A stretch of DNA of 64,000 nucleotides from Pelodera strongyloides (Eukaryota; Nematoda; Chromadorea; Rhabditida; Rhabditidae): positions 124,001 through 188,000 of the forward strand of contig JAANDG010000257.1 of NCBI GenBank assembly GCA_036852015.1. The letters are read 5' to 3'. The notes beneath the pieces were generated by a model. The model had not been told where the DNA came from and did not search any database. It saw nothing but the letters and a program-made list of their open reading frames with translations. The position numbers were made by a program, and so were the translations under genes. Positions 47,077 to 58,992 of the stretch are shown here, in pieces; positions within the stretch are counted from its first letter, which is position 1; each line of letters starts with the position of its first letter.

Positions 47077-47400
47077 GTACTGCACTATATTGCTTAATTT
47101 CCTTTAGACCTTTCTTTTAGAAACAGGCACACATCTCAAATTGTTTACTAGTAAAAAGTTCTCTATCGGCAATCATTACTGTATTCTAAATAACCTTTAC
47201 TTACTACGTACAACTGTATTCTATAACGTTTCAATGACTACTGTATTCTAAATAACTTTTTATTACTACTGTATCTACAGTATTTCCAGATTTTTCCAAT
47301 TACTGTACAAAGCTATGAGCCACTATTCAGTTACTTCTCTTACAATACTTACTTTATTGATATTCCATGCGGGTCTTATACGAGTAACTTAATTTTGTCT

Positions 47401-47406
47401 AATAAA
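47401..47406 (+). terminator. Probable TMTC polyadenylation signal
   Basis: AATAAA, 325 bases after the TMTC stop codon at 47076. Confidence 0.45.
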
Positions 47407-48693
47407 GATTATCTGCTTTTTACGTTCACTTTAAATTACAACACATCGTTTCAGTGCACACACACACCATATTTAAAAAAAAACTTTAATTCAACAAAGT
47501 AACAAATAAACCTAACAACTAAACACACTTCTGAAGAAAACTAAAAATATACAAAAAGTAATAATACACGAAAAGACATTTCACACAACGCTTCACAACA
47601 AGATTTAAAGCAATAGAGCATCCGGGTTTTTGAAACTCATGTTAAAAAAACAGAATACTGCGTTCCCATGCATTATATTCAATTGTCCCACGCATTATAT
47701 AATATGCAACGAGTACAATTAGAAAAAATCGCGCACTTATTTGAATACACTACATGGTAATGCAGCATATCAAAAACCGGACGCTAGGCCGCTTAAAAAA
47801 AACTGAAAAGTTTCATATGAACTAAATTAGTCCGTACTAAACATAAACTGACTAATAACAAATTTCAAAATATAGATTTTTTCAAAAAATAAACAGCCTA
47901 GATCAAAAAATACTTCAGTTAGGTTAGTACTCATAAAGCTCTTACTTTATCTCAAAGTAGGCTAGGATGTTAGCTACTATAAAACAGATTATTATTATTA
48001 ATATTATCCACAGAAACAATAACACAACACAATTATTACCCTCAATGAACTAACAAGTCATCTAGTATAAACAACACAATAAATGGGACGAACCATATTG
48101 CATACAAAACACCCACGTTCAATATTCTCCCTTTTCACTTTGACAAAATCACAACTATATAAAGCTGAATAATAAAGATAAACAAAGAAAAACCGTAAAT
48201 CAGAAAGTAGAATCTAAAATACCGAAACGAGATCATTACTTCAACAATTAGATATTTCTAAAGAATAATCACGACTCACAACGATAATAACACCTATGCA
48301 CGGTTAATGTGAAATACCGGCCGGTTTTTGAAAAAACGCATCTCTCAGACAACGCATCTCAGATAGCTACGTATGTTAATTTGCTATTTGCTCGAATTTA
48401 GTACGATTTGATTCTAGTGTATGTTCATTTGCAGAAACTGCGTAAATGCTTATACTGGTGTACTCTATGCGTTACAACTGAGTCAAATTATTCTGAGGAA
48501 CTACAGCGGCTCTTGAGTAAAATCACTTTACATACTAATCCACAGAATCTCTACTTTCTACTAAAACAAGACAAATCTATACACAACACACCTCCACACA
48601 TTCTCCAACCCGTCCTCACCATCACCAGTATTCAAATCCAGAGGATTCCCATTTGCGGTTATCAAAGTAGCTTCACCTTCAGTCGGCCTAGGC
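47407..48693. other. Convergent intergenic stretch between TMTC and the DDT-WHIM gene
   Basis: AT-rich, no exon seen. It contains a TTAA-type MITE at about 47607-47796 (left AGCAATAGAGCATCCGGGTT, right CAAAAACCGGACGCTAGGCC) and a half-copy of the CCGGCCGG family at about 48307-48475 (GTGAAATACCGGCCGGTTTT). Confidence 0.5.
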
Positions 48694-51600
48694 TTAGGCT
48701 TCACCATTCTTCAACGCCGAAGTCTCATCCGCATCATTTTCCCGTATATCATCTGATTTGGCACCATTTCTATCGTCCAATTTGTTGTTTGGCTTCGTGG
48801 GGGCTGAAAATTATATGGTAAAAGATATGTATAACACCAAACTCTCATAAAATTCTACTATGTCTCTATGTGCGCATGCGAGATGGGCAATTTCCGGAAA
48901 GAAAGGAAAAAAGTGGCTCGAACTCGAGATGGGCATTGAAATAAAAATAATACATGCAAAATAGTTGCCGAAAAATGCGAAACTAAAATCTGTAGCTGAA
49001 ACTAAGATCAATCTACACTTTGCATTTGTATGCCCAGCCAATTTTATTTATTATTTTTTCGGTGGTTCAACTCGAATCAGATTTTTCTCTTCTTTTCGGG
49101 AAGTTGCCCAATGCCCCCCTGTAATATGGCCCTCTCAACGTGCTCGCTTGTCCAACACCAATACGCCCACGTTTTCGGCGATTTCGGCCAAATTAAAATG
49201 TTCTAGTCAGGACATTAAAAATGTATTTTCTAGTCAGTGCAAAGCGACCTTGTCTTACTACAGAATATCTTATTATCAAGTACAGAAAGTTGATCTATCT
49301 TATCACATCACAAACTCACACGTAAACAAACGATTAAAAAAATAGAAAAAAAACATACCGAGAGAAAGTACAAATTCACCCTGGTCACCAACACCGACAA
49401 CTGGTCGCTTCTGTGAACTTCCCGATGCAGAACTCGCTAAAATCGGAGGATACAATTATGTGATTAAAGCGATACGGTACTTGTTTTGTGAAACATACAC
49501 TAACATCGTAGGACGTCAGGATCGATGTGATGAAATTATATGACTAAAGCGGCATGATACGTGTTATGTCCGGACACCACACGCTCTAACACTCCTTACA
49601 ACCTACGACATATAAAGCAATTCTCATATAGAGTTACTGTAATCCGTAATCCTAGAAAAATATGTATTGCTGAACAATTTCTAAATTCTAAACTATATAT
49701 CTACTAACCACTATCAACAGAAGTGTTCCGCTCCTCGCGCCCTTCTGAATACTCTTCACGCGGATGCGACTCGCCATTCGACCGCGTTGACCCGGCGGAC
49801 GCGGAGTGCGCCATCGTCTCGCCATCATAGTGCCGCTTCTCCGCCAGGCGTGACTGCCGTAGCGCTAGCCTCTCTTCGCGACTCTGCAAACAAAAATTCG
49901 TAGACAGTCGAGAGGTAAAAAAATAAATCGCAGCGTTTCGTAAGCTTAAGCAGAAGATCCGTATTTTGCGTATCTAAATATCGATTTGAAAAGCAGAAAC
50001 ACGGCCGACGCAAAAAAAAAACCCCGAAATGTTTCAGCACAAACTCAAGAACGCGAAAACTGAGCAGTAAGTAGTAAAAGATGCCACCCACATAGTAATA
50101 AATAATAATAATAATAATAATAATAAATAATAATTAGTAATAATAATATTATTAGTGAATAATAAATAATAATTAACAATAATACTAATAATAATAAACA
50201 AACCAGTCCATGACTCGGGTCTGCCGGTTTCCTATCCCTTTCCCTCGAATCACTCTTCTCGCTCAAAATATAGTCATCGTCCTGCTCATATCGTCCTTTT
50301 TTCGCCTTTGGGCGACGCAAGCCCAGCATTTCCTACAAAAAAACAACCGGGTAAAGTTACACTTAACGTAACACACAAAAATTCGTAGATTTAATACAAA
50401 CAAAGAAATCAGAGTGTATAAAAAGGTAAGAAGCATCCCGATTCCACGGTGTAAACAAGTGCGGAATTTTTTTTGGCACTACTTGGTATGATGCAAGTCA
50501 ATCAAAACAATAATCCGTCCAATCAATACCAACAAACAAACAAACAACCAAACAACTCACATCGATCTTTTCATCCTCCTCCGTTTCTTGCTGCTTCTTC
50601 GCTTCCATTTCCTGTTGCCGGTGCTGGAGTCGGGAACTCACTCTGCAATGGACGATTTATGGAAAACATTTAAACAAATTAAGGTAACCTTAACCTTCAC
50701 TACATGCTCCTAGGTCCTAGGTCCTAGGGAAGATTAAAGAAACGTTGTGAGGCATGACGTGGATGGAGCTCAATTCATACATCCCTAGTCACAAACGATT
50801 TTCAGGTGTGTAAGTAAAAAGCGCCACGTTGACGCAATCACAATACTAGTCGACACAGAAAATCAGACTACAGTAGTGAAGTGTTTTGTGTTTTAGCCGA
50901 TTTGGGTACGGTATAGTACATACATAGACTGAGAACCCGCAATTGCAATTACTTTTTACTATGATAATAAAGATGAAGACACAGATAAATGCGCAGAGTA
51001 GACAGTACACAACATCTGTACTGCAACGCATTACTAACTTATCACTTTATCACATAAGGACATAAGCTATGTTTCACAGCAGTCATAAATCAATTTAGAC
51101 AAAAGCAATTTTACCCGTGTACCATTTGGCGCTATTAGCAATAAAGATTAAAGCGAAATGCCGGCCGGCTTTTGAAATGCATCGTGGACAACTGAATTTT
51201 TTCGTAGTTATGCAAATTTGCTCGAATTTAGCTCAATTTTTTGTTCTCATTTATGCTCATTTGCATACGCTGCATGCAGAATACTGGTGTACTCGGTGTT
51301 TCAAAAACCGGTTGATATAACGGGGTGCACTTTATCTTTTTAAGTTCATATAAAATAAATAACAACAAAAAATACCTGAGTCCATACACCCCAAATCCAT
51401 CGACAGCAAATTTCGTGGCCATTTCTCTGATTCTCTTCATCTCCTGCTGATGTTCGAGCTTCTCTCGCTTCAGACGTTCCGCCTCACGCACTTCGGCCTC
51501 CTGGAGTAAAAGAGTTAAAGCGGTATAACAGCCGAGCCTGTTTGAAACATATGTTGGACGCTGTTCGCTGAATTCCCACATAGTGTGCAGAAAGTCAAAT

Positions 51601-54600
51601 GACTGCGTGACACGGCACGACATTTTTAGTCTAATTATTTTAAACATATAACATATGGAATTTTTTTTACTTCATCACTTTAACTAAGGTAAAGCGCATC
51701 CCTCCTACTCATTTCAACCGATTCCGCAGCAACAGTATAGGGTAATTTACAGAGAAAGACTCTATGGATAACCTTAAAGTGTCATGAAATGTGGTTTATG
51801 AAACGCATGCTGGACAATATCGTTCACATAAATACAATACAAGTGCGGGCGAGTCTGGTGCGCATTCGGGGCAGAAAAGTTCATGTTTCAGCACAGAAAT
51901 AAAATCGGAAAACATATGACAAACTGATAGAAATCGTCCCTTGTCAGTAAGGCTAAGTATTTAATCACCGAGTATTTAATGATCCCACTATTTTAAGCTT
52001 ATTTTTCTAGTTTTCATTGTATCTGCTGCATATGCGCTCTTTAATTCATTCAAAGTATCTAATCGATTCAAAGTATCTATCGAAGCGTTCAAAGTATCTA
52101 ATCGACAGTTAAACATATATTAGTCTTCAAATACATATTACTCCTACACTACACAATCAACTCACCTCTTCAAAGTGTGGTTTCAATTCCATAAACAAGT
52201 TCCGCAACGATTTGCATAGTTTCGCTTCCCCTGAATGAAGCTGTTAATTATTTTGGAACAAAAAAGTATTTAACATTAGTAGTGTGGTAGTAAGGATCAA
52301 TGCGTCTACGTCAGGGGTACAGACTGGTGCGTGAAAACACGCACGAACCACCTCCGGATTGGGTTTGACGCGTTTGACCACCTCCGGAAGCAATTCAAAA
52401 TTAATACATTTGAACGAAACATGGTGTTTTATTAAAACGGTCTATCACTAAGCTAGAAACCACCTCCATTTACGCACGGAACCTGGTCTACGTCTATACT
52501 TTTCTAACACAATCATATTACTCATAAACCTTCTAATTAAAAGATAATTCAGAATTCTCTGCGTACTGAAATACAAAGTGCAGGGTAGGAATACAATCAA
52601 GTAACTCAAGTGCGAATGGATAAACAAAAACTAAGATTTAGTATACGTAATCATAAGTAATCAAAGACCAACGTATTTAATTAAGTCACAAATACATTAA
52701 CTTAATTGTTACTACCTTTCACCGCCTCCAATAACGTCTCCCACGAATTCGTATCCTCATCATAATCAGCTATACACAGCCAACACGCGCTATCGGTCAC
52801 CATCTCATAGGCCTGCAAATATTTCGGTTACGCCTTTCCAAAATTAACCACTTAGCGTAACTCCGGTTAAGTTATGGGTAATATCAAGTATCAAGTGCCA
52901 GGCTTCGCCACATCTATCGGGTCTTTTATTCCATCTTAGTACTAGTAGCTAATCGTTTCACCCGACAAATATTTTCCTTCGTGCCTTCGTAATCAGTACC
53001 TTCCACTGCCGCTCCACTGACTGTTTTGTTTGAAAACAGACATTGGAATTGGACTTATGCGAACTCCGAAATGATTCAGAAAACTTCGATAAACATAAAA
53101 AAAACTACCATCAAGAATAGACTATGAAACATTCCACTAATAATAAATAATAATAATAATAATAATAATAATAAACAATTTAAAGCGTATGAAAGTCACT
53201 TTCAAAAATTTGCTTTGCAAAGTAAGACACTTTCTTAACAACATCAATATTAATTAATATTATCCATTCAAACAAACAAACAAACAAACAAACAGAAAAG
53301 GAGAAATAAAAACAAGAAAGACTCACCCACTCCCATGGAGTATCCAACGGATTTGTAGTAGGATCAGGACTAAGAAGCAAAATTAATATAATACAACACG
53401 AAACAACGGACAATCAACCCAAATCACTGCAAAATTCCTTTTCCAAATATAAGTATCTATACCATCTACTCTGATTTTTCTTTCTTTTCATCGCCTCTCA
53501 CGGCGTTACGCTCTTTTAATGTGTATAATAATATATAATATATAAATATACGAGAGCCTAATGAATAACGAAAACAAACAACGAATATCAAAAGCATCCT
53601 ACAATTATTATATAAGTGAAGAGACTTAGATCAAGCAATTTGCTAATATGCTAATTTGCATTTGTTTGCACATAAAGTTGGACTAATTGCTAATTGCAAA
53701 TTGCTCTAACAATAAGACCTAAATAATTGCTTCAACAAAAACATAACTCACTATCTCCTTGGTTCTTTCAGCTCCACCCATATCCTCTTATCGTGGAAGA
53801 ACCAATATTGATTGCCAAGTGAGTCATTCCCCAATTGCACGGGGCGGAGGTCCGAAGCACCGTGCTCCTAAACATAAATAATCAATGAATAATTAGCAAT
53901 TAGCACGCGTCATGATGCAAAGTTGAAAAAAGAGTGAAGTGTGAAGACAATGTCAATAACAAACCCTCAGAATATGAAATACAATGAGCATAGAGAGAGA
54001 GACAGACAGACGGAAAGAAAGGAGAGAGTGCGCGCATGGAGTATCACATCACACCATCACAGTACAGTATCACAGTATACTCCCCGGTGTACAGACCTTT
54101 CCAAAACTATCTCACACTTCAAACCTTTAACTATACGTCATATATATTTCAAAAGGTGCTGTAAAGCAATTTTTATAAAAAAAAATATAATAAAAATTCA
54201 TACATTGTCAACATTCTGACTGGAATCCTGTTGCACGCGGTACCCAACAGCGGAGCTCAATAAAAACAAACGAGCTTCGGGAGGGAGGGAAGTGGCCTGA
54301 AGTGTTTAAACAGTTATCGTGAAAGAAATAAACAACCTACGATGGAGCAAATCTAAGCCGAAGACAAAACACTCTACAAGCAAAGACTTGCCTCATCCAC
54401 TAGACTGAAAGCAATTTTAAAGCGAAATACCGGGCGGTTTTTGAAGCGCATCGTGGACAACTGAATTCTTACGTATTTATGCTAGCTCATTTGCATAAGC
54501 TGCATAAGAATGCTGGTGCACCCATGCGTTTCAAAACTCGGCCAGTATTTCGCTTTAATGAAGAGAATAAATCGGAAACCTAACTTAGAGAAATACGCTT

Positions 54601-56967
54601 ACCACAATATTATTCGTATCTTCTCCAAGCGGGTGCGTAACCCCCGGGGGTAAAGTTTTGGCCACTATGCTCCTCAATCGAGATAGAAACACCTTTCGAC
54701 TGAAATAAGCCCAAAAACTATAATAATTCAAAAGAACAGAACTACAAAACCAAAATGTATTTCCACACACAGTGCTATATTATGTAATTGAAACATCATA
54801 GTTTGCAGATACGCATGATGCTCACACCTTGATGCACTATCTCTAAACGTATACATTTGATTTGCTGATAAATAATAAGAACAAATGCGCTTAAGGGCGC
54901 GTTTAAGATGACAGAAAAGAAAGACAAACTTTAATTTCTGCCGTTCAGGATGGACGAAGATAAATTTTTGAGAGACAGTGCAAAAACGAGAGACTTTTGT
55001 CTCGGTGTTGAAAATAAAAAACACAGATAAAACTCGACTTACTTGCACGGAATCATTAACTTCAAAAACATTTCACGCAATTCGACAGGAAAATCGTTCG
55101 AGTGGACAGTCGGTTGCGCAGAGGAGGACGGGTGCTCATTACCTTTAAAAAGTACGTCAAATGGTCAATTACATAGCCTAAGCCCGCTGAACCACCGGAA
55201 TTAGAATATTGCATAAATTTAGAGGGCTCATGGCTGAACCACCTCCGGAATTAGCATAGAAGGTATGGGAAGCCCGGAGGTGGTACGAGGAATTTATTAG
55301 AAGCGTATCACAAAGAGAGAAAATTTCCCGAACCACCTCCGGACTCACCGGCGAGGTTTATGCCCTGGTCAATTAATGGAATTATGGAATTGATCCCCCC
55401 ATAAGGCCAACCCGATCCAGGGTATAAATTCCGTGCGTAAATGGAGGTGGTTTCTTTAGCTTAGTGATAGACCATTTGAATAACACCATGTTTCGGGTCA
55501 AATATATTAATTTCGAATTGCTTTTGGAGGTGGTCAAAACCAATCCGCAGGTGGTTCGTGCGTGTTTTCACGTCCCAGCCTGTACCCCTGACCGGCATCC
55601 GAACCAGAACCAGAACACACAGTTAGTCCCAATAATAAAAATGAAATATAAAACAACTCATTAACTCATACCATTTTCTGCCACCGAAGACCGATCGTCT
55701 TTATCGTCATCAGCTTCCGAGTCAGTCTTCACCTTTCCAGTATCAAGTGGAGTGGTCTGAAACAAAACGGTATTTATTTTGGTTATTGGGTGTGGGTCTC
55801 ATAATTATCCAAACTTTTTTCCTTAATATTTTTGACCATGACCTTTTTGAGTTTGCCTCAGAAGTGAAAATGTGAAACTCACATGAAAATAAAATTTCAA
55901 AATAAGCAAACAAGTCACATGCAAAGGAAGAAACCATAAACGGTACCTTACTATACAGTACCTTTGAAAAACATAAGCTTTGAAAAATCTGTATTGTTGA
56001 ACGAACTTTGAATACAGGCTCGCTCTTGAAAGCCATTCACTTCTCCACGGGGATTCCCCGTCTTTTTCTCTGCGCCTCACGTTAGAATGCTATTTTCTGT
56101 CCCCAGGGAATATTTCCCCAAGGGAATCGGAGTGGTGAATATGGCCTACGTACCTCATGTGATGTTCCCTCGTCAGTATCCAGTCGTTCTTCGTCTTCTT
56201 TATTTTCTTCTACATCTTCCTCCGGTTGATAAACGTAACCCGCACGCACATTCGGATCCTTTTTCATTTCGTCAATAGGCCCATATTCAGTCAGTAGTCT
56301 GTCAATCTCCTTCACGGACGTTTCATTGAGATAGAAGACCTTAATGTGTATATAAACAGTATCTTAATATAAAGCTGTGAACTTTGATGTTTGATTGTAT
56401 GCGACGGTAATGTACGTTACGCCAAAGAATCACTCGTTAGCGCCGAGCACGACAGCACTAGTTTGGGTTTTTAGTTCATGCGCAGATTATCTTCACATAA
56501 ATATTAAACCAGTCAGTAGCATCTCATCCAACTACTTTCACAAGATTCAGTCATTTAAATTCAAGCTTACCTTTTGAAACTGGCGCAACGCAAAGATCGT
56601 GTTCACGTAATACTCGCTCGCCCAAAAAGGAAATTTGTTCTGAAAAAACAACCACAGAACCACTATTTATTATGGAAACAATGTGCTCCAAATGTATACA
56701 TTAAAAATGTAAAATAGCTAGCCCGTTTCATAATACAGGGCAACAAGGGAAACCAGTCGAAAATGAAGTGTCCGAAAGGTCAGTGGTAAAAGCAGTGGTT
56801 TTGAAACGTATGTTGGACCATAACCAAAAACCGACTGTAATGCCGCTTAAAAAGACAGAACCGAATATTGGAGAAGAAAAACTCACATTTCTCTCCTCGA
56901 TAAACTTTGTAAGACTGACACTTTTTGCCGCTCTAGTAGGATTGACTTTCCTGGATTCGGCAGGCAT
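48694..56967 (-). CDS. DDT-WHIM chromatin-remodelling factor (CECR2/RSF1-like), complete
   Basis: Seventeen exons, 5' to 3' on the minus strand: 56967-56887, 56639-56571, 56339-56154, 55756-55672, 55142-55043, 54699-54603, 54296-54204, 53867-53752, 53369-53327, 52812-52716, 52230-52166, 51500-51376, 50642-50561, 50332-50204, 49883-49709, 49436-49359, 48803-48694: 1731 bases, 576 aa. Such proteins are accessory subunits of ISWI nucleosome remodellers. Seen: a DDT-type helix region (FWASEYYVNTIFALRQFQKV then FYLNETSVKEIDRLLTEYG, about 33-76), an acidic linker, WHIM1-like helices (DFPVELREMFLKLMIPC; LPPEARLFLLSSAVGYRV), the WHIM2 signature LRPVQLGNDSLGNQYWFF (244-261), then a charged coiled coil (about 345-415). 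The protein ends in a disordered acidic tail. There is no PHD finger or bromodomain, unlike vertebrate RSF1 (PHD) and CECR2 (bromodomain). TGTTCAG lies just before GTGA-ATG, a possible trans-splice site. Several introns carry MITEs. Confidence 0.85.
49890..50200. repeat. (AAT)n-rich microsatellite in an intron
   Basis: About 50096-50195 consists of AAT/ATA trinucleotides with interruptions, in the intron between exons 14 and 15 of the DDT-WHIM gene. Another (AAT)n lies at 53141-53174 and an (AAAC)n at 53267-53294. Confidence 0.8.
51148..51318. mobile_element. TTAA MITE, CCGGCCGG family
   Basis: TTAA-AGCGAAATGCCGGCCGGC ... GTGTTTCAAAAACCGGTTGAT; the right tip has decayed. It lies in an intron of the DDT-WHIM gene, within 60 bases of exon 51500-51376. 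Confidence 0.7.
52313..52492 (+). mobile_element. Element with AACCACCTCCGGA repeats, short copy
   Basis: It begins TCAGGGGTACAGACTGGTGC and GTGAAAACACGCACGAACCA and ends CATTTACGCACGGAACC. The motif ACCACCTCC(GGA) recurs inside. The copy at 55185-55590 is inverted and about twice as long. Confidence 0.6.
54418..54558. mobile_element. TTAA MITE, CCGGCCGG family
   Basis: TTAA-AGCGAAATACCGGGCGGT ... GTTTCAAAACTCGGCCAGTA-TTTCGCT-TTAA; 141 bp, intronic in the DDT-WHIM gene. Confidence 0.85.
55185..55590 (-). mobile_element. Element with AACCACCTCCGGA repeats, long copy
   Basis: On the minus strand it starts GGGGTACAGGCTGGGACGTG and AAAACACGCACGAACCACCT. The plus strand carries GGAGGTGGTTT, AACCACCTCCGGA three times and GCCCGGAGGTGG once. 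About 400 bp inside a DDT-WHIM intron and inverted relative to the copy at 52313. Confidence 0.6.
56034..56146. mobile_element. Half-copy of the GTCCCCAGGGA element
   Basis: ATTCACTTCTCCACGGGGAT then AGAATGCTATTTTCTGTCCC, CAGGGAATATTTCCCCAAGG and GAGTGGTGAATATGGCC match one half of the palindrome at 12101-12337. It ends only eight bases from the exon edge at 56154. Confidence 0.65.
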
Positions 56968-57536
56968 TCACCTGAACACAGGTCATGATAGATAAAAAAA
57001 ACCGAAACTCAACAACGAACAATGCATGAAAAGAAAAACTCTGCAAAAGAAGAAAAAAAGTAAAAAAAGTATGGTCCAATTGTGCACCAAACGCGCACAG
57101 AAAATGCACGCTACACTGTTTGGAGTTACTGTACAAATGGTGCTAAAACAGGTTGTTCGTCGTCGGACTCCAGAAAAGCGCCCAGTGAATGCGAATTTGC
57201 GGCACCTCGCTGGGAGACATTTTGAATATCGTATTAGAAGACTACGTGATAGCACTAAGGACGAAAATTGACAGATTCAGATTTCGCAGTTCTATACATA
57301 GAGTTGATTGTTTTTCAAATGTGTTTTGTAAGCATGCATTCCGTAGCGACTTCACATATGCTTCTGGAGACTGCTGGAGACCAGTATGTTTTCCCAAGCT
57401 CAAAGGCTCAGACTTTGAACTCGCAAAATTCACAAGATGGATGGTTTCTTTTGAGCATAGACCTTATGAAGTGTCCGCGTTGTGGCAAAATCCTTTGTTG
57501 GTCCCGAACTCTTTTAGAGGGTCAGACCCATTTCCC
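56968..57536. other. Intergenic stretch upstream of the DDT-WHIM gene
   Basis: No supported exon. Presumed 5' flank of the minus-strand gene; frames that are open on both strands near 57268-57540 were not convincing. Confidence 0.35.
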
Positions 57537-57887
57537 TTATAGGGCCAGGCCCATTTCAGGTAACCCCTATTTTTGTTTGCTCCGTTTGATTCCCCATTTC
57601 AAATACATTTTTCCACTTTTCAGGCGCGATATTCACGCAGTAACCAGCGATTTCCCATAGCCAGCAATACCCAGCAATCTAATCCAATTGACACACCAAT
57701 TCGCGTTCATTGGCCAAAAATACAATATCCACGCCGGCATGACAATTGCGATTGATGTCTGGGCATGGCTATGGCTGGCTACGGTAAATAGCTGGTTACT
57801 GCGGGAATGGATATTGCATCCCACTATATTTAACACGGAGAATCAGATGGAGACGTCGATAATATTGGTTAGTTGCCTGACTCTTAA
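57537..57887. mobile_element. Diverged TTAA foldback, GGGTCAGGCCCATTT family
   Basis: It resembles the element at 62404-62820: TTAT-AGGGCCAGGCCCATTTCA at the left, then ACCCCTATTTTTG, TTTCAGGCGCGATATTCACG, an inner inverted part around AATTCGCGTTCATTGGCCAA, and a right end GGTTAGTTGCCTGACTC-TTAA. The right TTAA is also the left end of the next element. Confidence 0.6.
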
Positions 57888-58054
57888 AGCGAAAAGCTAG
57901 CCCCTTTGGAAAATTTGCATATGATAAGCAAATCCTATGTATCCTATGCTAATTTTGCGCGATCGTCCACGGCAATCGCGCAAAATTAGCATAGGATACA
58001 TAGGATTTGCTTATCATATGCAAATTTTTCAAAGAGGCTGGCATTTCGCTTTAA
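57884..58054. mobile_element. Perfect-hairpin TTAA MITE, copy 3
   Basis: TTAA-AGCGAAAAGCTAGCCCCT ... GAGGCTGGCATTTCGCT-TTAA. The arms match the copies at 3086 and 7985. The central loop reads CGTCCACGGCA, the reverse complement of copy 1, so the whole unit is inserted in the opposite direction. Confidence 0.85.
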
Positions 58055-58992
58055 AAGACAATATTTTCCATGTAAGCCACACGATAGGTAGCAATCATGG
58101 TGCATCGGCATGTCCAAAGGTGGTAGTTGGGTCGTATTCCTTTCTTGCTTCCCACGACTACAATTGGGAACTTGTGGTCAGTCAACAGGCACTTTAGGGA
58201 GTGTGGCTTGACGTCAATTATCATTTGTGCTGAAAACAACATTATTTGAATGACACACTATCGTGTCGGTTATATGGCGGTCTTCACAACAAATTTTTTT
58301 GTGATTTCAAGCTTCTTTGATTATAATTGAAAAACAGATCTCGGCGCGCGCGCCTCGCTCCAGCGTGTTAGGTTTTAATTGAGCTTGCACGCGAGTCTAT
58401 CTTTTCGCATAATGTTACATTTTTTCTGCGTCTCATGCGCGACTGACATTACCATTGATTTTCATTTGCATCATCATTTTGACTCTCCGATGAAAAATGT
58501 AGAATTTTTTTTGATATCATAGATTCCGTAGCAGAAACAATGCGCTGTGCACATTTTTTGTGATTCCAAGCTTCTGGAAAATTGAAAACTAGTGATTCAT
58601 AATTTCCATTTTCTTTTGATGTCTACAAAAACGAAAAAATCGGGCACGTAAGCAAAATGTTAGTCGACGCACAATTTCCTGCAATTTTAGGCTCCGCCCT
58701 TTCTCGTCGCCAAATTGCCGCGCGCGCGACCTCGCTTCTCTTTTCTTCCTCGCGGCGGCGGTTTCCTTCTTCATTTGTATGTGTTTTTGACTCTATCTTT
58801 ATTTTGTTTCCCAATGCTGCCCTTCTTGAGTTCAGCGTTCAGTCGTATTGCGAGGTGCTGGACAGCTCGATTGGTCTTCGTTTGTTTTGCTCTTTCCTTG
58901 AACGCTGCTGGTGTATTTTTGGCAATAAAGCCAGTTAAATACTTATTGTTATATGGTCATAACTTGTATCTACATTTGAGCGTTTTTCAGAA
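58055..58992 (+). promoter_or_regulatory. Upstream region of mago nashi
   Basis: It contains two related segments (TTTTGTGATTTCAAGCTTCT near 58299 and TTTTGTGATTCCAAGCTTCT near 58556), GC-rich CGCGCGCGCC runs near 58346 and 58720, and a polypyrimidine tract. At 58984 TTTTTCAG precedes the start codon by two bases, reading as a spliced-leader acceptor. Open frames on both strands at 58590-58940 are GC-driven and were not called. Promoter function is inferred from position. Confidence 0.4.
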
